The notes: a model not told the origin generated them from the sequence alone. 21,267 nt of DNA from Thermoflexus sp042408815 (GCF_042408815.1 NZ_JBHOQR010000006.1:1-21267); one strand, 5' to 3'; shown: positions 6,878-14,527, counted from the first letter of the stretch. Program-made: numbers and translations.

Positions 6878-7195
6878 TTAGGCCCGGAACCCGAAATACA
6901 CCCAGATCAGCATCCCCACCAACAGAAGCGCCAGCGGCCAGGGGTAGGCGAAGAGCACCGCGTAGAGTCGGGAGTCGAATTTCAGATGCATGAAATACAT
7001 TAGGATCAAAAGGGCCTTGGCAATGGCGAACCCCAACAGGAAGGGCAGCTGGGGCACCGGCAAGCTGATGACGCTCACCTCTAGAATAGTGAGGAGAATT
7101 AAGACGATCCCCACCAGGACATAGTTCGGATGCCGATGGGCCTTGGCCCCCATGGTCCCTTCCGGTCGATCGGTGCTCATGGAAGTCCCCCTCAC
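6878..7195 (-). CDS. coxD: Cytochrome c oxidase subunit IV (caa3 type)
   Basis: A 105-aa protein with three transmembrane helices: YVLVGIVLILLTILEVSVI, LPFLLGFAIAKALLILMYFM and LFAYPWPLALLLVGMLIWVY. The conserved FMHLKFD sequence after helix 2 identifies the prokaryotic subunit IV (CtaF-like) of caa3-type oxidases. It is an accessory membrane subunit without redox centres. It is the last gene of the coxBACD operon, starting 13 nt after coxC. The chosen GTG at 7195 has GGGAGG 7 nt upstream; an ATG at 7180 (MSTDRPEG) with a GAGGGGG in front is equally possible. Transcription ends at the bidirectional hairpin immediately downstream. Confidence 0.88.
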   Translation of the reverse strand: MRGTSMSTDRPEGTMGAKAHRHPNYVLVGIVLILLTILEVSVISLPVPQLPFLLGFAIAKALLILMYFMHLKFDSRLYAVLFAYPWPLALLLVGMLIWVYFGFRA

Positions 7196-7208
7196 GGCCG
7201 ATCCTCCC

Positions 7209-7790
7209 TTAGCGCAGGAGATACACCACCATGAAGATCGCCACCCACACCAGATCCACGAAGTGCCAGTAAAGCCCTACCGTCTCCACCAGGACATCGT
7301 TCTGAGGCGAGAGGCGGCGGCGGAGCCCCAGGGCCACGCTGAGGATCCAGATCACCCCCACGGCTACGTGCGCGGCATGGAAGCCGGTGACCGTATAGTA
7401 AGCGGAGCCGAAGACGTTGACGCTGGGGGTGAGGCCCTCGTGGAGATGCTGGCTGTACTCCACCCCCTTCAGAACCAGAAAACAAATGCCCAGCCAGGCC
7501 GTGGTGAGCAACCAGGCGATGGAGGCCCGCCGGTTTCCATCCCGCAGGTGGGACAGGGCCAGCACCATCGCCACGCTGCTGGTAAGCAGGATCATCGTGT
7601 TGAGGGTGGGGATGGTCAGGGTGAGGGCCTCATGGGCGGTGGGGCCGCTGGTCACCCGGTTATGCAACACCAGATAAGAGACGATCAGAGAGGCGAAGAA
7701 AATCACCTCCGAGGCCAGGAAGACCCAGACCCCCAGCTTGCGGCTATCCACCGCGATCTCGGATTCGACCGTTGGATGATGGCTGGCCAT
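7209..7790 (-). CDS. coxC: Cytochrome c oxidase subunit III
   Basis: A 193-aa integral membrane protein with five predicted helices, the short form of subunit III common in caa3 oxidases. Diagnostic features are WVFLASEVIFFASL with its buried glutamate near the start, then YYTVTGFHAAHVAVGVIW and YWHFVDLVWVAIF close to the C-terminus. Subunit III has no metal centre and stabilises the proton-pumping core. The ATG at 7790 is chosen because GGAGGAG sits 6 nt ahead; the longer GTG start at 7808 has no properly spaced site. It lies 81 nt after coxA and 13 nt before coxD, in the same transcription unit. Confidence 0.93.
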   Translation of the reverse strand: MASHHPTVESEIAVDSRKLGVWVFLASEVIFFASLIVSYLVLHNRVTSGPTAHEALTLTIPTLNTMILLTSSVAMVLALSHLRDGNRRASIAWLLTTAWLGICFLVLKGVEYSQHLHEGLTPSVNVFGSAYYTVTGFHAAHVAVGVIWILSVALGLRRRLSPQNDVLVETVGLYWHFVDLVWVAIFMVVYLLR

Positions 7791-7871
7791 CGTCTGCTCC
7801 TCCGCCACTCCGGGTGGAACGCTCCAGATTCCCTCCCCTCCTGGGGCTGGATCCGGGAAGCCCCTGGGCCC

Positions 7872-9743
7872 TTACGATGACGGCCCGTGGGCTCCCGGGA
7901 ACAGAGGCTGCTGGACCCAGCGCACGAGCCCCAGCGCGAAGAGAAGAAGGCCCATGGGGATAAAGATCCAGTGGGTCACCAACCCCAAGGCGAAGACCGT
8001 CAACCCGGCTGCCAGGATCAGCGGCCACAGGCTGGGGGAGGGCAGATGATTGGGCTCCTCCGGCGTCTCCGCCTCCTCGGTCCGATCGTTTCCCCCTACC
8101 ATCTCGACGATAGGATGCGAATGCGGGTTGCCGGTATATTTGCGATCCCATGCCGGCCGGCGGCTGTGGACCACTGGGATACGCGCGAAATTATACGGCG
8201 GCGGCGGCGAGGAGGTCAGCCACTCCAGGGTGTGCCCATCCCACGGGTCATCCGAAGCACGCTCCCCGGCGACCAGACTGCGGGCGACGTTCACGAAGAA
8301 GACCACGAAGCCCAAAGCCAGGATAAAGGCACCGACCGTGGCCAGAAGGTTCAGGCCTTCCCAGCCCAGGCCGGGGGCATAAGTGTAAACCCGTCGGGGC
8401 ATCCCGGACAGCCCCAGGAAATGCATCGGGAAAAACGTGAGGTTGAATCCGATGAACTGCAGGGCGAAATGCAGGCGGCCCAGCCGCTCATCCAGGAAGC
8501 GCCCGGTGATCTTAGGAAACCAATAATAGATACCGGCCACGATGGCGAACATCGAGCCGCCGAAGAGCGTGTAATGGAAATGGGCGACCACGAAGTAGGT
8601 GTCCGTCACCTGCCAGTCCACCGGGACAGCAGCCAGGAACAGACCGCTGAGTCCGCCGATGACGAAGAGGGCAACAAAGGCGACAGCGAAAAGGAATGGC
8701 GTGCGATACCGCACGGCTCCACCCCAGATGGTGGCAATCCAGTTGAAGACCTTGATGGCCGTGGGCACCGCCACCAACATGCTGGCAGCCGAGAAAAAGG
8801 CATTCACCACCGGAGGCAGCCCCACCGCGAACATATGATGTGCCCAAACCGTGAACCCGATGAAGCCGATGGCCACGCTGGAGTAGGCCACCGCCGTGTA
8901 GCCGAAGATAGGCTTGCGAGAGAAGACCGGCAGCACCTCTGAGACGATCCCCATAGCGGGCAGGATCATGATGTAGACCTCCGGGTGGCCGAAGAACCAG
9001 AAGAGATGCTGCCAGAGCAGCGGATCCCCGCCCGCCGCCGGGTTGAAGAAATGCGTTCCCAGATGGCGATCCAAGAACAGGAGGAACAGGGCCGCCGAGA
9101 TGCTGGGCATCGCAAAGAGAATAAGGAAGGCGGTCACCAGCGTGGTCCAGGCGAAAAGCGGCAGCCGGTTCAGGGTGAGACCGGGCGCCCGCAACAGCAG
9201 GATGGTGGAGACAAAGTTGATAGAGGAAGTAATCGAGGAGATCCCCAGCAGCTGCAGGCCCAGGATCCAGAAGTCGATGCCGGTGCCTTTGGAGAAGGTT
9301 TTCGCCGTCAACGGCGCATAGCCGAACCATCCCGCGTCAGGCGCCCCACCCAGTAGGAAGCTCAGGTTCAGGAAGAGCCCACCCAGCAGGAACATCCAAA
9401 CCCCGAAGGCATTCAGGCGAGGATAGGCCATGTCCCGGGCCCCGATCATCAGAGGGACGATATAGTTCCCCAGCCCCGTCAGCACCGGCATCACCACCAA
9501 GAAGATCATGGTGGTGCCGTGCATGGTCAGAACCTGGTTGTAGGCCTCGCCCACCAGCACCCGGTTGTTGGGGACCGCCAGCTGGGTTCGGATGAGCAGA
9601 GCCTCCAAGCCGCCGATCAGGGCGAAGAACCCGGCACCCAAGATGTAGAGGATACCGATGCGCTTGTGGTCGACCGTGGTCAGCCACGAGAGCAACCCGC
9701 GTTCCGCATACACGCGGGGGAGCGTGACCGTCGAGCTAGCCAT
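7872..9743 (-). CDS. coxA: Cytochrome c oxidase subunit I, heme-copper type A1
   Basis: The 623-aa catalytic subunit reduces O2 to water and pumps protons. Heme a ligands are H75 (MHGTTM) and H390. The heme a3 ligand is H388 (VAHFHYTLF). CuB ligands are H253, H302 and H303, with Y257 as the cross-linked tyrosine in GHPEVY. E255 in that motif, D104 (ARDMAYPRLN) and K331 (VPTAIKVFNW) mark the D and K proton channels of subfamily A1. After the 12-helix core, residues ~500-623 form an extension with a basic/proline linker and two additional hydrophobic helices (571-590, 592-610). Start ATG 9743 has AAAAGGAGG at 6 nt; the GTG at 9761 overlaps coxB's stop and is less likely. It begins 14 nt after coxB. 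Confidence 0.96.
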   Translation of the reverse strand: MASSTVTLPRVYAERGLLSWLTTVDHKRIGILYILGAGFFALIGGLEALLIRTQLAVPNNRVLVGEAYNQVLTMHGTTMIFLVVMPVLTGLGNYIVPLMIGARDMAYPRLNAFGVWMFLLGGLFLNLSFLLGGAPDAGWFGYAPLTAKTFSKGTGIDFWILGLQLLGISSITSSINFVSTILLLRAPGLTLNRLPLFAWTTLVTAFLILFAMPSISAALFLLFLDRHLGTHFFNPAAGGDPLLWQHLFWFFGHPEVYIMILPAMGIVSEVLPVFSRKPIFGYTAVAYSSVAIGFIGFTVWAHHMFAVGLPPVVNAFFSAASMLVAVPTAIKVFNWIATIWGGAVRYRTPFLFAVAFVALFVIGGLSGLFLAAVPVDWQVTDTYFVVAHFHYTLFGGSMFAIVAGIYYWFPKITGRFLDERLGRLHFALQFIGFNLTFFPMHFLGLSGMPRRVYTYAPGLGWEGLNLLATVGAFILALGFVVFFVNVARSLVAGERASDDPWDGHTLEWLTSSPPPPYNFARIPVVHSRRPAWDRKYTGNPHSHPIVEMVGGNDRTEEAETPEEPNHLPSPSLWPLILAAGLTVFALGLVTHWIFIPMGLLLFALGLVRWVQQPLFPGAHGPSS

Positions 9744-9757
9744 CCGCCGCCTCCTTT

Positions 9758-10777
9758 TCACTTCAAGGACGAGAGATAGGCCACCAGGGCCTGGATCTCC
9801 TCCGGCGTCAGGCCCAGGCGGGGCATCAGGGAGCCCGGCTTGATGGCCGGAGGGTTATCCAGCCAGCGGGCCAGGTTCTCCGGGGTGTTCTCCAGCAGGC
9901 CCGCCGCAATCGTCGTCCGACTACCCACATGAGTGAGGTTCGGACCTACCTTCCCTTGAGCAGGCGTTCCGTCGATCGTATGACAGCCCACGCAGGCCTT
10001 GCTCATGAACACCTGATATCCCTGCTGCGCGAGGGGCGTCCCGGGCTGCACGGCGGGCGCCCGCTGAGCTTCCACCCATCGCTGGAACTCGGAGTCCGAG
10101 ACCACCCGGACCCGCAGGCGCATGTTCGCATGGGAAACGCCGCATAACTCTGCGCACTGCCCGTAATATATCCCCTCCACATCCGCCTGCAACCACAGGA
10201 GATTTTCCCGCCCGGGGATGGCATCCATCTTGCCACCCAGCTGAGGAACCCAGAAGCTATGAATGACGTCCGCTGCGGTAACAGTGAGCCGGATCGGTCG
10301 GCCCACGGGGATCACCAGCTCGTTGGCCGTGGTGATCCCCAGCGTCGGATATTGAAACTCCCACCACCATTGATGGCCAATGACCTTCACCGGAATAGCC
10401 CCCGCCGGCGGCGTGGAGGTCGCGGCCATCGTCCGCCAGGTCATGGCGAAAATCACCGCCAGGCCCAGGGCAGTCACCGTGGTCCATGAGACCTCAAGGG
10501 CCCGGTTCCCGTGGATCTGGGGGGGAATGGCCCGCGGATCCCGGGCCCGGAAACGAATGACCGCGTAGAGCAACAACGCTTCCACCACCACAAAGACAAA
10601 AGCTGTGATCGCCAGGATGAACCAGAACAGCTCCGCCTCCGCCCGGCCCTTCGGGGATACAGGAGCCAGGATCGCCGGGCTCTGAGCAGAACACCCGGCA
10701 AGCCCAGCGCCCAGGATCACCAGCCCAGCTGCGCCCCCCCAGGTCCATCCGCGGATCCCATCGCCGGTTCGCGCCAT
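9758..10777 (-). CDS. coxB: Cytochrome c oxidase subunit II with fused cytochrome c domain (caa3)
   Basis: A 339-aa lipoprotein subunit. The signal peptide ends in the lipobox LAGC, with C29 as the lipidated residue. Two membrane helices follow (~50-75 and ~98-117), then a cupredoxin domain with WWWEFQYP and the CuA ligands H173, C208, E210, C212, H216 and M219 (CAELCGVSHANM). The C-terminal domain is a cytochrome c with CVGCH (C262, C265, H266) and probable axial M318 in SLMPR. The fusion defines a caa3 oxidase, which takes electrons from cytochrome c or an equivalent donor on the outer face. The ATG at 10777 is preceded by GGGAGG and followed directly by the signal peptide; the in-frame extension to 10939 is only upstream region. 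First gene of coxBACD. Confidence 0.96.
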   Translation of the reverse strand: MARTGDGIRGWTWGGAAGLVILGAGLAGCSAQSPAILAPVSPKGRAEAELFWFILAITAFVFVVVEALLLYAVIRFRARDPRAIPPQIHGNRALEVSWTTVTALGLAVIFAMTWRTMAATSTPPAGAIPVKVIGHQWWWEFQYPTLGITTANELVIPVGRPIRLTVTAADVIHSFWVPQLGGKMDAIPGRENLLWLQADVEGIYYGQCAELCGVSHANMRLRVRVVSDSEFQRWVEAQRAPAVQPGTPLAQQGYQVFMSKACVGCHTIDGTPAQGKVGPNLTHVGSRTTIAAGLLENTPENLARWLDNPPAIKPGSLMPRLGLTPEEIQALVAYLSSLK

Positions 10778-10952
10778 CCATACGCCTCCCTTGTTAACGT
10801 TGGCTTTGCGCGCTCCTCGCTCATCGATCGAAGGGAGATATAGGGCAGGCGACGCAGCAGCCTGCCCCACGCTTTTGCCTCTTCCCGCATAGCTCCCACG
10901 CCAAGGGACACAACGCCCACTATGGACCCCTGTTTGCATGAAATCGCATGAA

Positions 10953-10981
10953 ATGATGAAGAGTTTTACTCAAACTGTCAA
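10953..10981 (-). promoter_or_regulatory. Candidate cox operon promoter
   Basis: On the minus strand, TTGACA (10981-10976) is followed 17 bp later by CATCAT (10958-10953). The -35 box is perfect and the -10 is weak (3/6). A GAGT-AAA-ACTC dyad lies in the spacer and could be an operator. The predicted leader to coxB would be ~170 nt. Confidence 0.45.
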
Positions 10982-11180
10982 GGCCAACTCCCGACGTGGA
11001 TCGGAGGGATCGGGAAACAGGGGCACAATAGGACTTTCTCTATGGAGCGGACCTTCCCCCCACAAGAGATCCCTCCATCCGGATCTGGGATCATCGGCGC
11101 GCCTCGGAGAGACGGCAGCCAGGATTATGGCTGGACAACCCCCTTCCCCGGCATTCCCAGCTCCCATCTCCCTTTTATTA

Positions 11181-11209
11181 ATGATGATCCAATTAACCCA
11201 AATTGTCAA
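11181..11209 (-). promoter_or_regulatory. Second copy of the cox promoter-like element
   Basis: The minus strand has TTGACA (11209-11204) and CATCAT (11186-11181) at the same 17-bp spacing as the element at 10953-10981, with TTTG and GT also shared in the spacer. By hand alignment about 22 of 29 positions agree. It may be a second promoter or a duplicated regulator-binding site. Confidence 0.35.
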
Positions 11210-11353
11210 AATGGAACACCCACCCCAATTTTTTTGGACTAATTTATCCGTTTTATAACCCATTCGTTGGGGCAGATAAAAAAGGAGGGGCAGATCCCCA
11301 ACCCGCCGCTGAGGCGCTATGGAAACCATGGCGAGCCAGCCGTTGGCTCGTTC

Positions 11354-11382
11354 TTGACACGACGGGGGAAGGCGAATATAAT
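11354..11382 (+). promoter_or_regulatory. Consensus promoter of marR and the ABC exporter
   Basis: TTGACA (11354-11359) and TATAAT (11377-11382) are perfect consensus hexamers with the optimal 17-bp spacing. The transcription start is expected near 11389. Such a strong promoter implies repression, and a palindromic operator lies at the start site. Confidence 0.88.
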
Positions 11383-11388
11383 GAGCAA

Positions 11389-11403
11389 TGCTAAATTTTA
11401 GCA
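11389..11403. promoter_or_regulatory. Palindromic operator at the marR transcription start
   Basis: TGCTAAATTTTAGCA is a perfect 15-bp palindrome (7-bp arms around a central T). It begins 7 bp after the -10 box, over the predicted start site. Size, symmetry and placement match the operators of autorepressing MarR-family dimers. Binding by the adjacent MarR protein is inferred. Confidence 0.7.
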
Positions 11404-11430
11404 CACGCAAAAATCTTGGGGGGCCGGAGC

Positions 11431-11883
11431 TTGATCCCTGAACGTGTCCTGGCCCGTCGGATCCTAGAGACCCTTCACCTGGTGATGCGAAAGATCTGGG
11501 CAGAGGTGAAAGGGGATCGTCCGGAAAGTTTCCCGGCGCAATCCTATCGGCTGCTGGGGATGCTGGCTCAGCGTTCGTATACCCTGACGGAGCTGGCCCG
11601 TGCGCAGGCTGTTCGTCCCTCCACGGTCTCGCGGGCGGTTCGTTCCCTCGCCGCTCAGGGCTGGGTGGATGTGGAGCGGGATCCCACCGACCGGCGGCGG
11701 GTGTGGATCCGGCTCACGCCAAAGGGGCGAAAGGCGCTGCGTCGGCTTCAGCTGCGAGCGGCCGTCCGTCTGGGGCGACGGCTGGCCGCCCTCCGTCCGG
11801 AGGAACGCGCGATCCTGGCCCAGGCGATGGATCTCTTGCAGCGAACCCTGGGGAGCGGCCCGGGGCCTCCTTCGGCCGGGTGA
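11431..11883 (+). CDS. MarR-family winged-helix transcriptional regulator
   Basis: A 150-aa regulator (155 aa if the TTG at 11416 is used). The wHTH spans ~35-98: YTLTELARAQAV, then recognition helix RPSTVSRAVRSLAAQGWV (~62-79), then the wing DPTDRRRVWIRLTPKG, the canonical MarR DxRxxR-type wing. Flanking helices form the dimer interface. No ATG exists at the N-terminus. TTG 11431 is preferred because TTG 11416 lacks a purine-rich site upstream, although the site for 11431 (a G-run at 7 nt) is also poor. It is probably a repressor of itself and of the ABC exporter 133 bp downstream, released by a small lipophilic ligand, as in other MarR-exporter pairs. That ligand is not inferable. Confidence 0.9.
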   Translation: MIPERVLARRILETLHLVMRKIWAEVKGDRPESFPAQSYRLLGMLAQRSYTLTELARAQAVRPSTVSRAVRSLAAQGWVDVERDPTDRRRVWIRLTPKGRKALRRLQLRAAVRLGRRLAALRPEERAILAQAMDLLQRTLGSGPGPPSAG

Positions 11884-12016
11884 TCGATGCCCGGGCATTT
11901 CTCCGTCTCCGGCGGAGCTTTCAGGGGGCGCGAGCCGCTGGAGGCAGCCAACGCGCATCAATTCCCGATGATCCCTCTTGCTTCTCAGAGGGACTATAGA
12001 TCAGGAGGAGGAAAGC

Positions 12017-13009
12017 ATGAACGCCATTGAGGCGGAGCGCCTGACCCGGCGGTTCGGCGACTTCGTGGCCGTTCGAGAGGTTTCTTTCACCGTACAGGAG
12101 GGAGAGCTATTCGCGTTCCTGGGCCCCAACGGGGCCGGCAAGACCACCACCATGAATATGCTCTGCACGCTGCTGCGGCCGACATCCGGCACAGCCCGGG
12201 TGGGGGGCCATGACATCGTGAAGGAGCCCCATGAAGTGCGCCGACGCATCGGGTTAGTGTTCCAGGATCCCAGTCTGGACGATCGGCTGACGGCGTGGCA
12301 GAACCTCCAGTTTCACGCCAGGCTGTATGATGTCCCCCGTTGGGCCTTCGAGGAACGGGCGAGGCGCCTGCTGGAGCTGGTGGATCTCCTGGATCATGCC
12401 CACCAGGAAGTGCGCACCTTCTCCGGAGGGATGAAACGTCGGCTGGAGCTCGCCCGCGGCCTGCTTCATCAACCCAAGGTCCTTTTCCTGGACGAACCCA
12501 CGCTGGGGCTGGATCCTCAGACGCGGCGTCACATCTGGGATTACATTATCCGCTTGCGCGATACCGAGGGGACTACCGTCTTCTTCACCACGCATTATAT
12601 GGACGAAGCGGAGCGGGCGGATCGCATCGCCATCATCGACCACGGGCGCATCATCGCCCTGGACACCCCTGATAACCTGAAAGCCATGATCGGCGGAGAT
12701 GTGATCCTGATGCGAACCAGCAACGATGCCCACGCGGCCGAGCGGTTGCGGGAGGCGCTGGCGCTGGAGCCCCGCCTGACCGAAGAAGGGTTGCTCATCG
12801 AAGCTGCACGGGGCGATCAGCTCATCCCCCGGCTGTTGGGAGTCCTGCAGAACGGTCGGGAGCCTCCACTGATCGTTCACAGCATCAGCCTGCGGCGGCC
12901 TAGCCTGGAGGATGTGTTCATCAAACTGACCGGCCGCGCCATCCGGGATGAAGAGGCCTCACCCCTGGAGATGATGCGTCTGCGCCAGCGACTCTGGAGG
13001 CGGAGGTAA
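12017..13009 (+). CDS. ABC transporter ATP-binding protein (DrrA/ABC-2 exporter type)
   Basis: A 330-aa nucleotide-binding subunit. It has Walker A GPNGAGKTT at 36-44, Q-loop FQDPSLDD at 82-89, signature FSGGMKRR at 135-142, Walker B VLFLDEP 155-161 with catalytic E160, and switch H193 (TTHYMDE). The ~100-aa extension after the core resembles the DUF4162 tail of DrrA-type drug-export ATPases (LEDVFIKLTGRAIRD near the end). ATP hydrolysis would power export through the permease encoded 5 bp downstream. Start ATG 12017 follows AGGAGGAG. A small hairpin (CCCTCT 11973-11978 / AGAGGG 11987-11992) lies just before the ribosome-binding site. It is likely cotranscribed with marR. Substrate is unknown; a drug or lipid-like compound is the usual case. 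Confidence 0.93.
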   Translation: MNAIEAERLTRRFGDFVAVREVSFTVQEGELFAFLGPNGAGKTTTMNMLCTLLRPTSGTARVGGHDIVKEPHEVRRRIGLVFQDPSLDDRLTAWQNLQFHARLYDVPRWAFEERARRLLELVDLLDHAHQEVRTFSGGMKRRLELARGLLHQPKVLFLDEPTLGLDPQTRRHIWDYIIRLRDTEGTTVFFTTHYMDEAERADRIAIIDHGRIIALDTPDNLKAMIGGDVILMRTSNDAHAAERLREALALEPRLTEEGLLIEAARGDQLIPRLLGVLQNGREPPLIVHSISLRRPSLEDVFIKLTGRAIRDEEASPLEMMRLRQRLWRRR

Positions 13010-13014
13010 GCGAT

Positions 13015-13797
13015 ATGGCCTTTCTGAAAGCGGTTTACACGATCTGGTATCGAGATCTGCTGCGTTTCCTGCGGGATCGCGCCCGGATCTTCAGCTCCCT
13101 GGGCCAGCCCCTGCTTTTCCTGGTGGTGTTCGGGAACGGGCTGGCTCCGGCGGTAGCGGCCGGGATGGGCGGGGTGGATTTCCGCACCTTCCTGTTCCCG
13201 GGGATCCTGAGCATGGCAGTGCTCTTCACGGCGGTCTTCTCCGCCGTTTCCATCGTGTGGGACCGGGAGTTCGGCTTTCTGAAGGAGGTGCTGGTGGCCC
13301 CGGTCTCGCGCGCAGCGGTCGCCCTCGGGAAGGTGGCCGGAGGCAGCACCACCGCGCTGATCCAGGGGCTTCTGATCATGATCCTGGCCCCTATGGTGGG
13401 CGTGCGATTCACGGTTCCCCAGATCCTCACACTGATCGTGATGATGATGATGACGGCGGCGACCATGACCTCCTTCGGGATCCTCATCGCCGTCCGCATG
13501 CGGTCGATGGAAGGCTTTCACATGATGATGAACTTCCTGCTGATGCCCATGTTCTTCGTGAGCGGCGCTTTCTTCCCGCTCCGAGATGTTCCCCTCTGGA
13601 TGGAATGGCTGGCCCGGGTCGATCCAGTGACCTATGGGGTAGACGCCATGCGTCAGACCGTGTTACGCGGGATGCTTCCGGAACCGATTCTCAAGGCGTT
13701 GATCCTTCATCCGCTGGAAGTCAACCTGATCGTCCTGGTCGCCTTCTGGATGCTGTTCCTGATCCCGGCGGTGTGGCTGTTCAGCAGGACGGAGTAA
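13015..13797 (+). CDS. ABC-2 type transporter permease (DrrB-like)
   Basis: A 260-aa membrane protein with six hydrophobic helices, an ABC-2 type permease. It starts with an amphipathic segment (MAFLKAVYTIWYRDLLRFLRD) before helix 1. The central block VWDREFGFLKEVLVAPVSRAAVALGKVAG is the typical conserved ABC-2 cytoplasmic loop that contacts the ATPase, followed by FHMMMNFLLMPMFFVSGAFFPL and PVTYGVDAMRQ. It forms the transmembrane pore of the exporter with the upstream ATPase, from which it is separated by 5 bp. Its ribosome-binding site (GGAGG) lies within the ATPase's last codons. No clear intrinsic terminator is visible after its stop before the T-box promoter. Confidence 0.92.
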   Translation: MAFLKAVYTIWYRDLLRFLRDRARIFSSLGQPLLFLVVFGNGLAPAVAAGMGGVDFRTFLFPGILSMAVLFTAVFSAVSIVWDREFGFLKEVLVAPVSRAAVALGKVAGGSTTALIQGLLIMILAPMVGVRFTVPQILTLIVMMMMTAATMTSFGILIAVRMRSMEGFHMMMNFLLMPMFFVSGAFFPLRDVPLWMEWLARVDPVTYGVDAMRQTVLRGMLPEPILKALILHPLEVNLIVLVAFWMLFLIPAVWLFSRTE

Positions 13798-13878
13798 CCT
13801 GGGGGATGCATCAAAACAAGTCGGAGTGAGAGGTTTCACGGTTTCACCTTCAACGGCACCGGGTTTCCAATTCGCTCA

Positions 13879-13907
13879 TTGACACCTAAAAGAGGTTCCG
13901 CTATAGT
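13879..13907 (+). promoter_or_regulatory. Promoter of the T-box-controlled alaX-ileS-aroC operon
   Basis: TTGACA (13879-13884) and TATAGT (13902-13907) are spaced by 17 bp. The start site should be near 13914, about 35 nt before the base of T-box Stem I. Confidence 0.85.
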
Positions 13908-14184
13908 TTTTAGAGAATAGCAGAGCAGAAGGGAGCTCCAAACCGAATCACCGGAAACGGCGATGACGGAGACGAGTAGGCCCGAGCCGTCGCGCCCAGC
14001 GAGTCCGGGCCTGGTGGAAGCCGGATGCCGACGTCGGGCTGAAGATCCCTCCCGAGCCGGTGACCGAACGCCCCTTCTGAACGGGTCAGTAGGCTCACCC
14101 GGGGCTCGCCCTCCCGTTATCCAGGGCGCGGGGATCGGAATCGGAAGAGGCGGTTCGAACGCTCACCCTGGGTTCAGAGCCGCT

Positions 14185-14226
14185 GTAGGGGTGACAGCAC
14201 GGGCGGGCCCACCTGACGGGCCCTAC
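14185..14226. repeat. Dyad-symmetric segment inside the T-box linker, possible MITE-like insert
   Basis: GTAGGG (14185-14190) and CCCTAC (14221-14226) bound a 42-nt GC-rich segment that includes two copies of the palindrome GGGCCC (14205-14210, 14218-14223). GC-rich elements with GTAGGG/CCCTAC ends resemble small interspersed repeats, but only one copy is visible here. It could equally be an extra stem of the leader RNA. Confidence 0.3.
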
Positions 14227-14437
14227 CGGGAGTTCCCCGGGAAGGGACGCCTGTGGAGATCCCTCCGGCGGCGGAACGGCGGAGAGCCAGTTTACCACGG
14301 GTCGAGGAAGCCGGAAGGGACCGGTCATTCGGTTCACCCCGTTGGGGGAAATAAATGACGATGAGCCATGGAACGGTTCCTGTCCCCGTAAGGAGTGGCC
14401 CGGTGGAACCGGGAAGCAGGGTGGTACCGCGGGAGCG

Positions 14438-14477
14438 ATCGGCTCTCGTCCCTATGGGGCGAGAGCCGATTTTTTTA
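14438..14477 (+). terminator. T-box terminator
   Basis: ATCGGCTCTCG (14438-14448) pairs perfectly with CGAGAGCCGAT (14460-14470), followed by a run of seven T (14470-14476). It overlaps the downstream end of the antiterminator region, so pairing of uncharged tRNA with the T-box would prevent its formation. Confidence 0.93.
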
Positions 14478-14527
14478 GCCGGACGCCTGCAAATGCGGTC
14501 ATAGCGCCCCTATGGAGGAAGTCGATC

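Larger units (their letters stand above)
10778..11415. other. Intergenic regulatory region between the cox operon and marR
   Basis: No convincing gene is seen in these ~640 bp. The open frames here lack recognisable domains and ribosome-binding sites. The region holds two related promoter-like elements directed at coxB, an inverted repeat (CGAGCCA 11332-11338 / TGGCTCG 11344-11350), and the marR promoter and operator. The part from 11160 to 11290 is strikingly AT-rich compared with the rest of the window. Confidence 0.6.
13914..14477 (+). ncRNA. T-box riboswitch leader, isoleucine specific
   Basis: The leader senses uncharged tRNA-Ile. Stem I is closed by TCACCGG (13948-13954) with CCGGTGA (14057-14063). 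The specifier loop has the loop-E strands AGTA (in GACGAGTAGG) and GAA, the latter followed by G and the specifier ATC at 14045-14047. The distal part carries GCGAG and TGGTGGAAGCC motifs. Stem IIA/B is CGCCCT / AGGGCG (14107-14112 / 14123-14128) around a CCGTTA F-box. The T-box AGGGTGGTACCGCGG is at 14418-14432. Its TGGT bulge pairs with an ACCA tRNA end, matching the A73 discriminator of tRNA-Ile. A terminator follows. About 290 nt separate Stem IIA/B from the antiterminator, much more than usual. Confidence 0.93.

Noticed and set aside
10778..10939. In-frame N-terminal extension of CoxB
   Set aside because: The extension precedes a complete lipoprotein signal peptide, and a proper ribosome-binding site lies before the ATG at 10777.
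10970..11410. Possible small genes on both strands between cox and marR
   Set aside because: No ribosome-binding sites, no recognisable motifs and unusual composition; the area is better explained by promoters and operators.
13834..13847. Two TTTCAC copies that resemble half of a parS site
   Set aside because: They are direct repeats (TTTCACGGTTTCAC), not the palindrome required for ParB.
14150..14165. GGTTCGAAC resembling a tRNA T-loop
   Set aside because: No acceptor, anticodon or D-arm could be fitted around it; it lies in the T-box linker.
14342..14527. In-frame N-terminal extension of AlaX
   Set aside because: It would be translated through the T-box antiterminator and terminator; the ATG at 14528 has a good GGAGGAAG site and starts the conserved domain.
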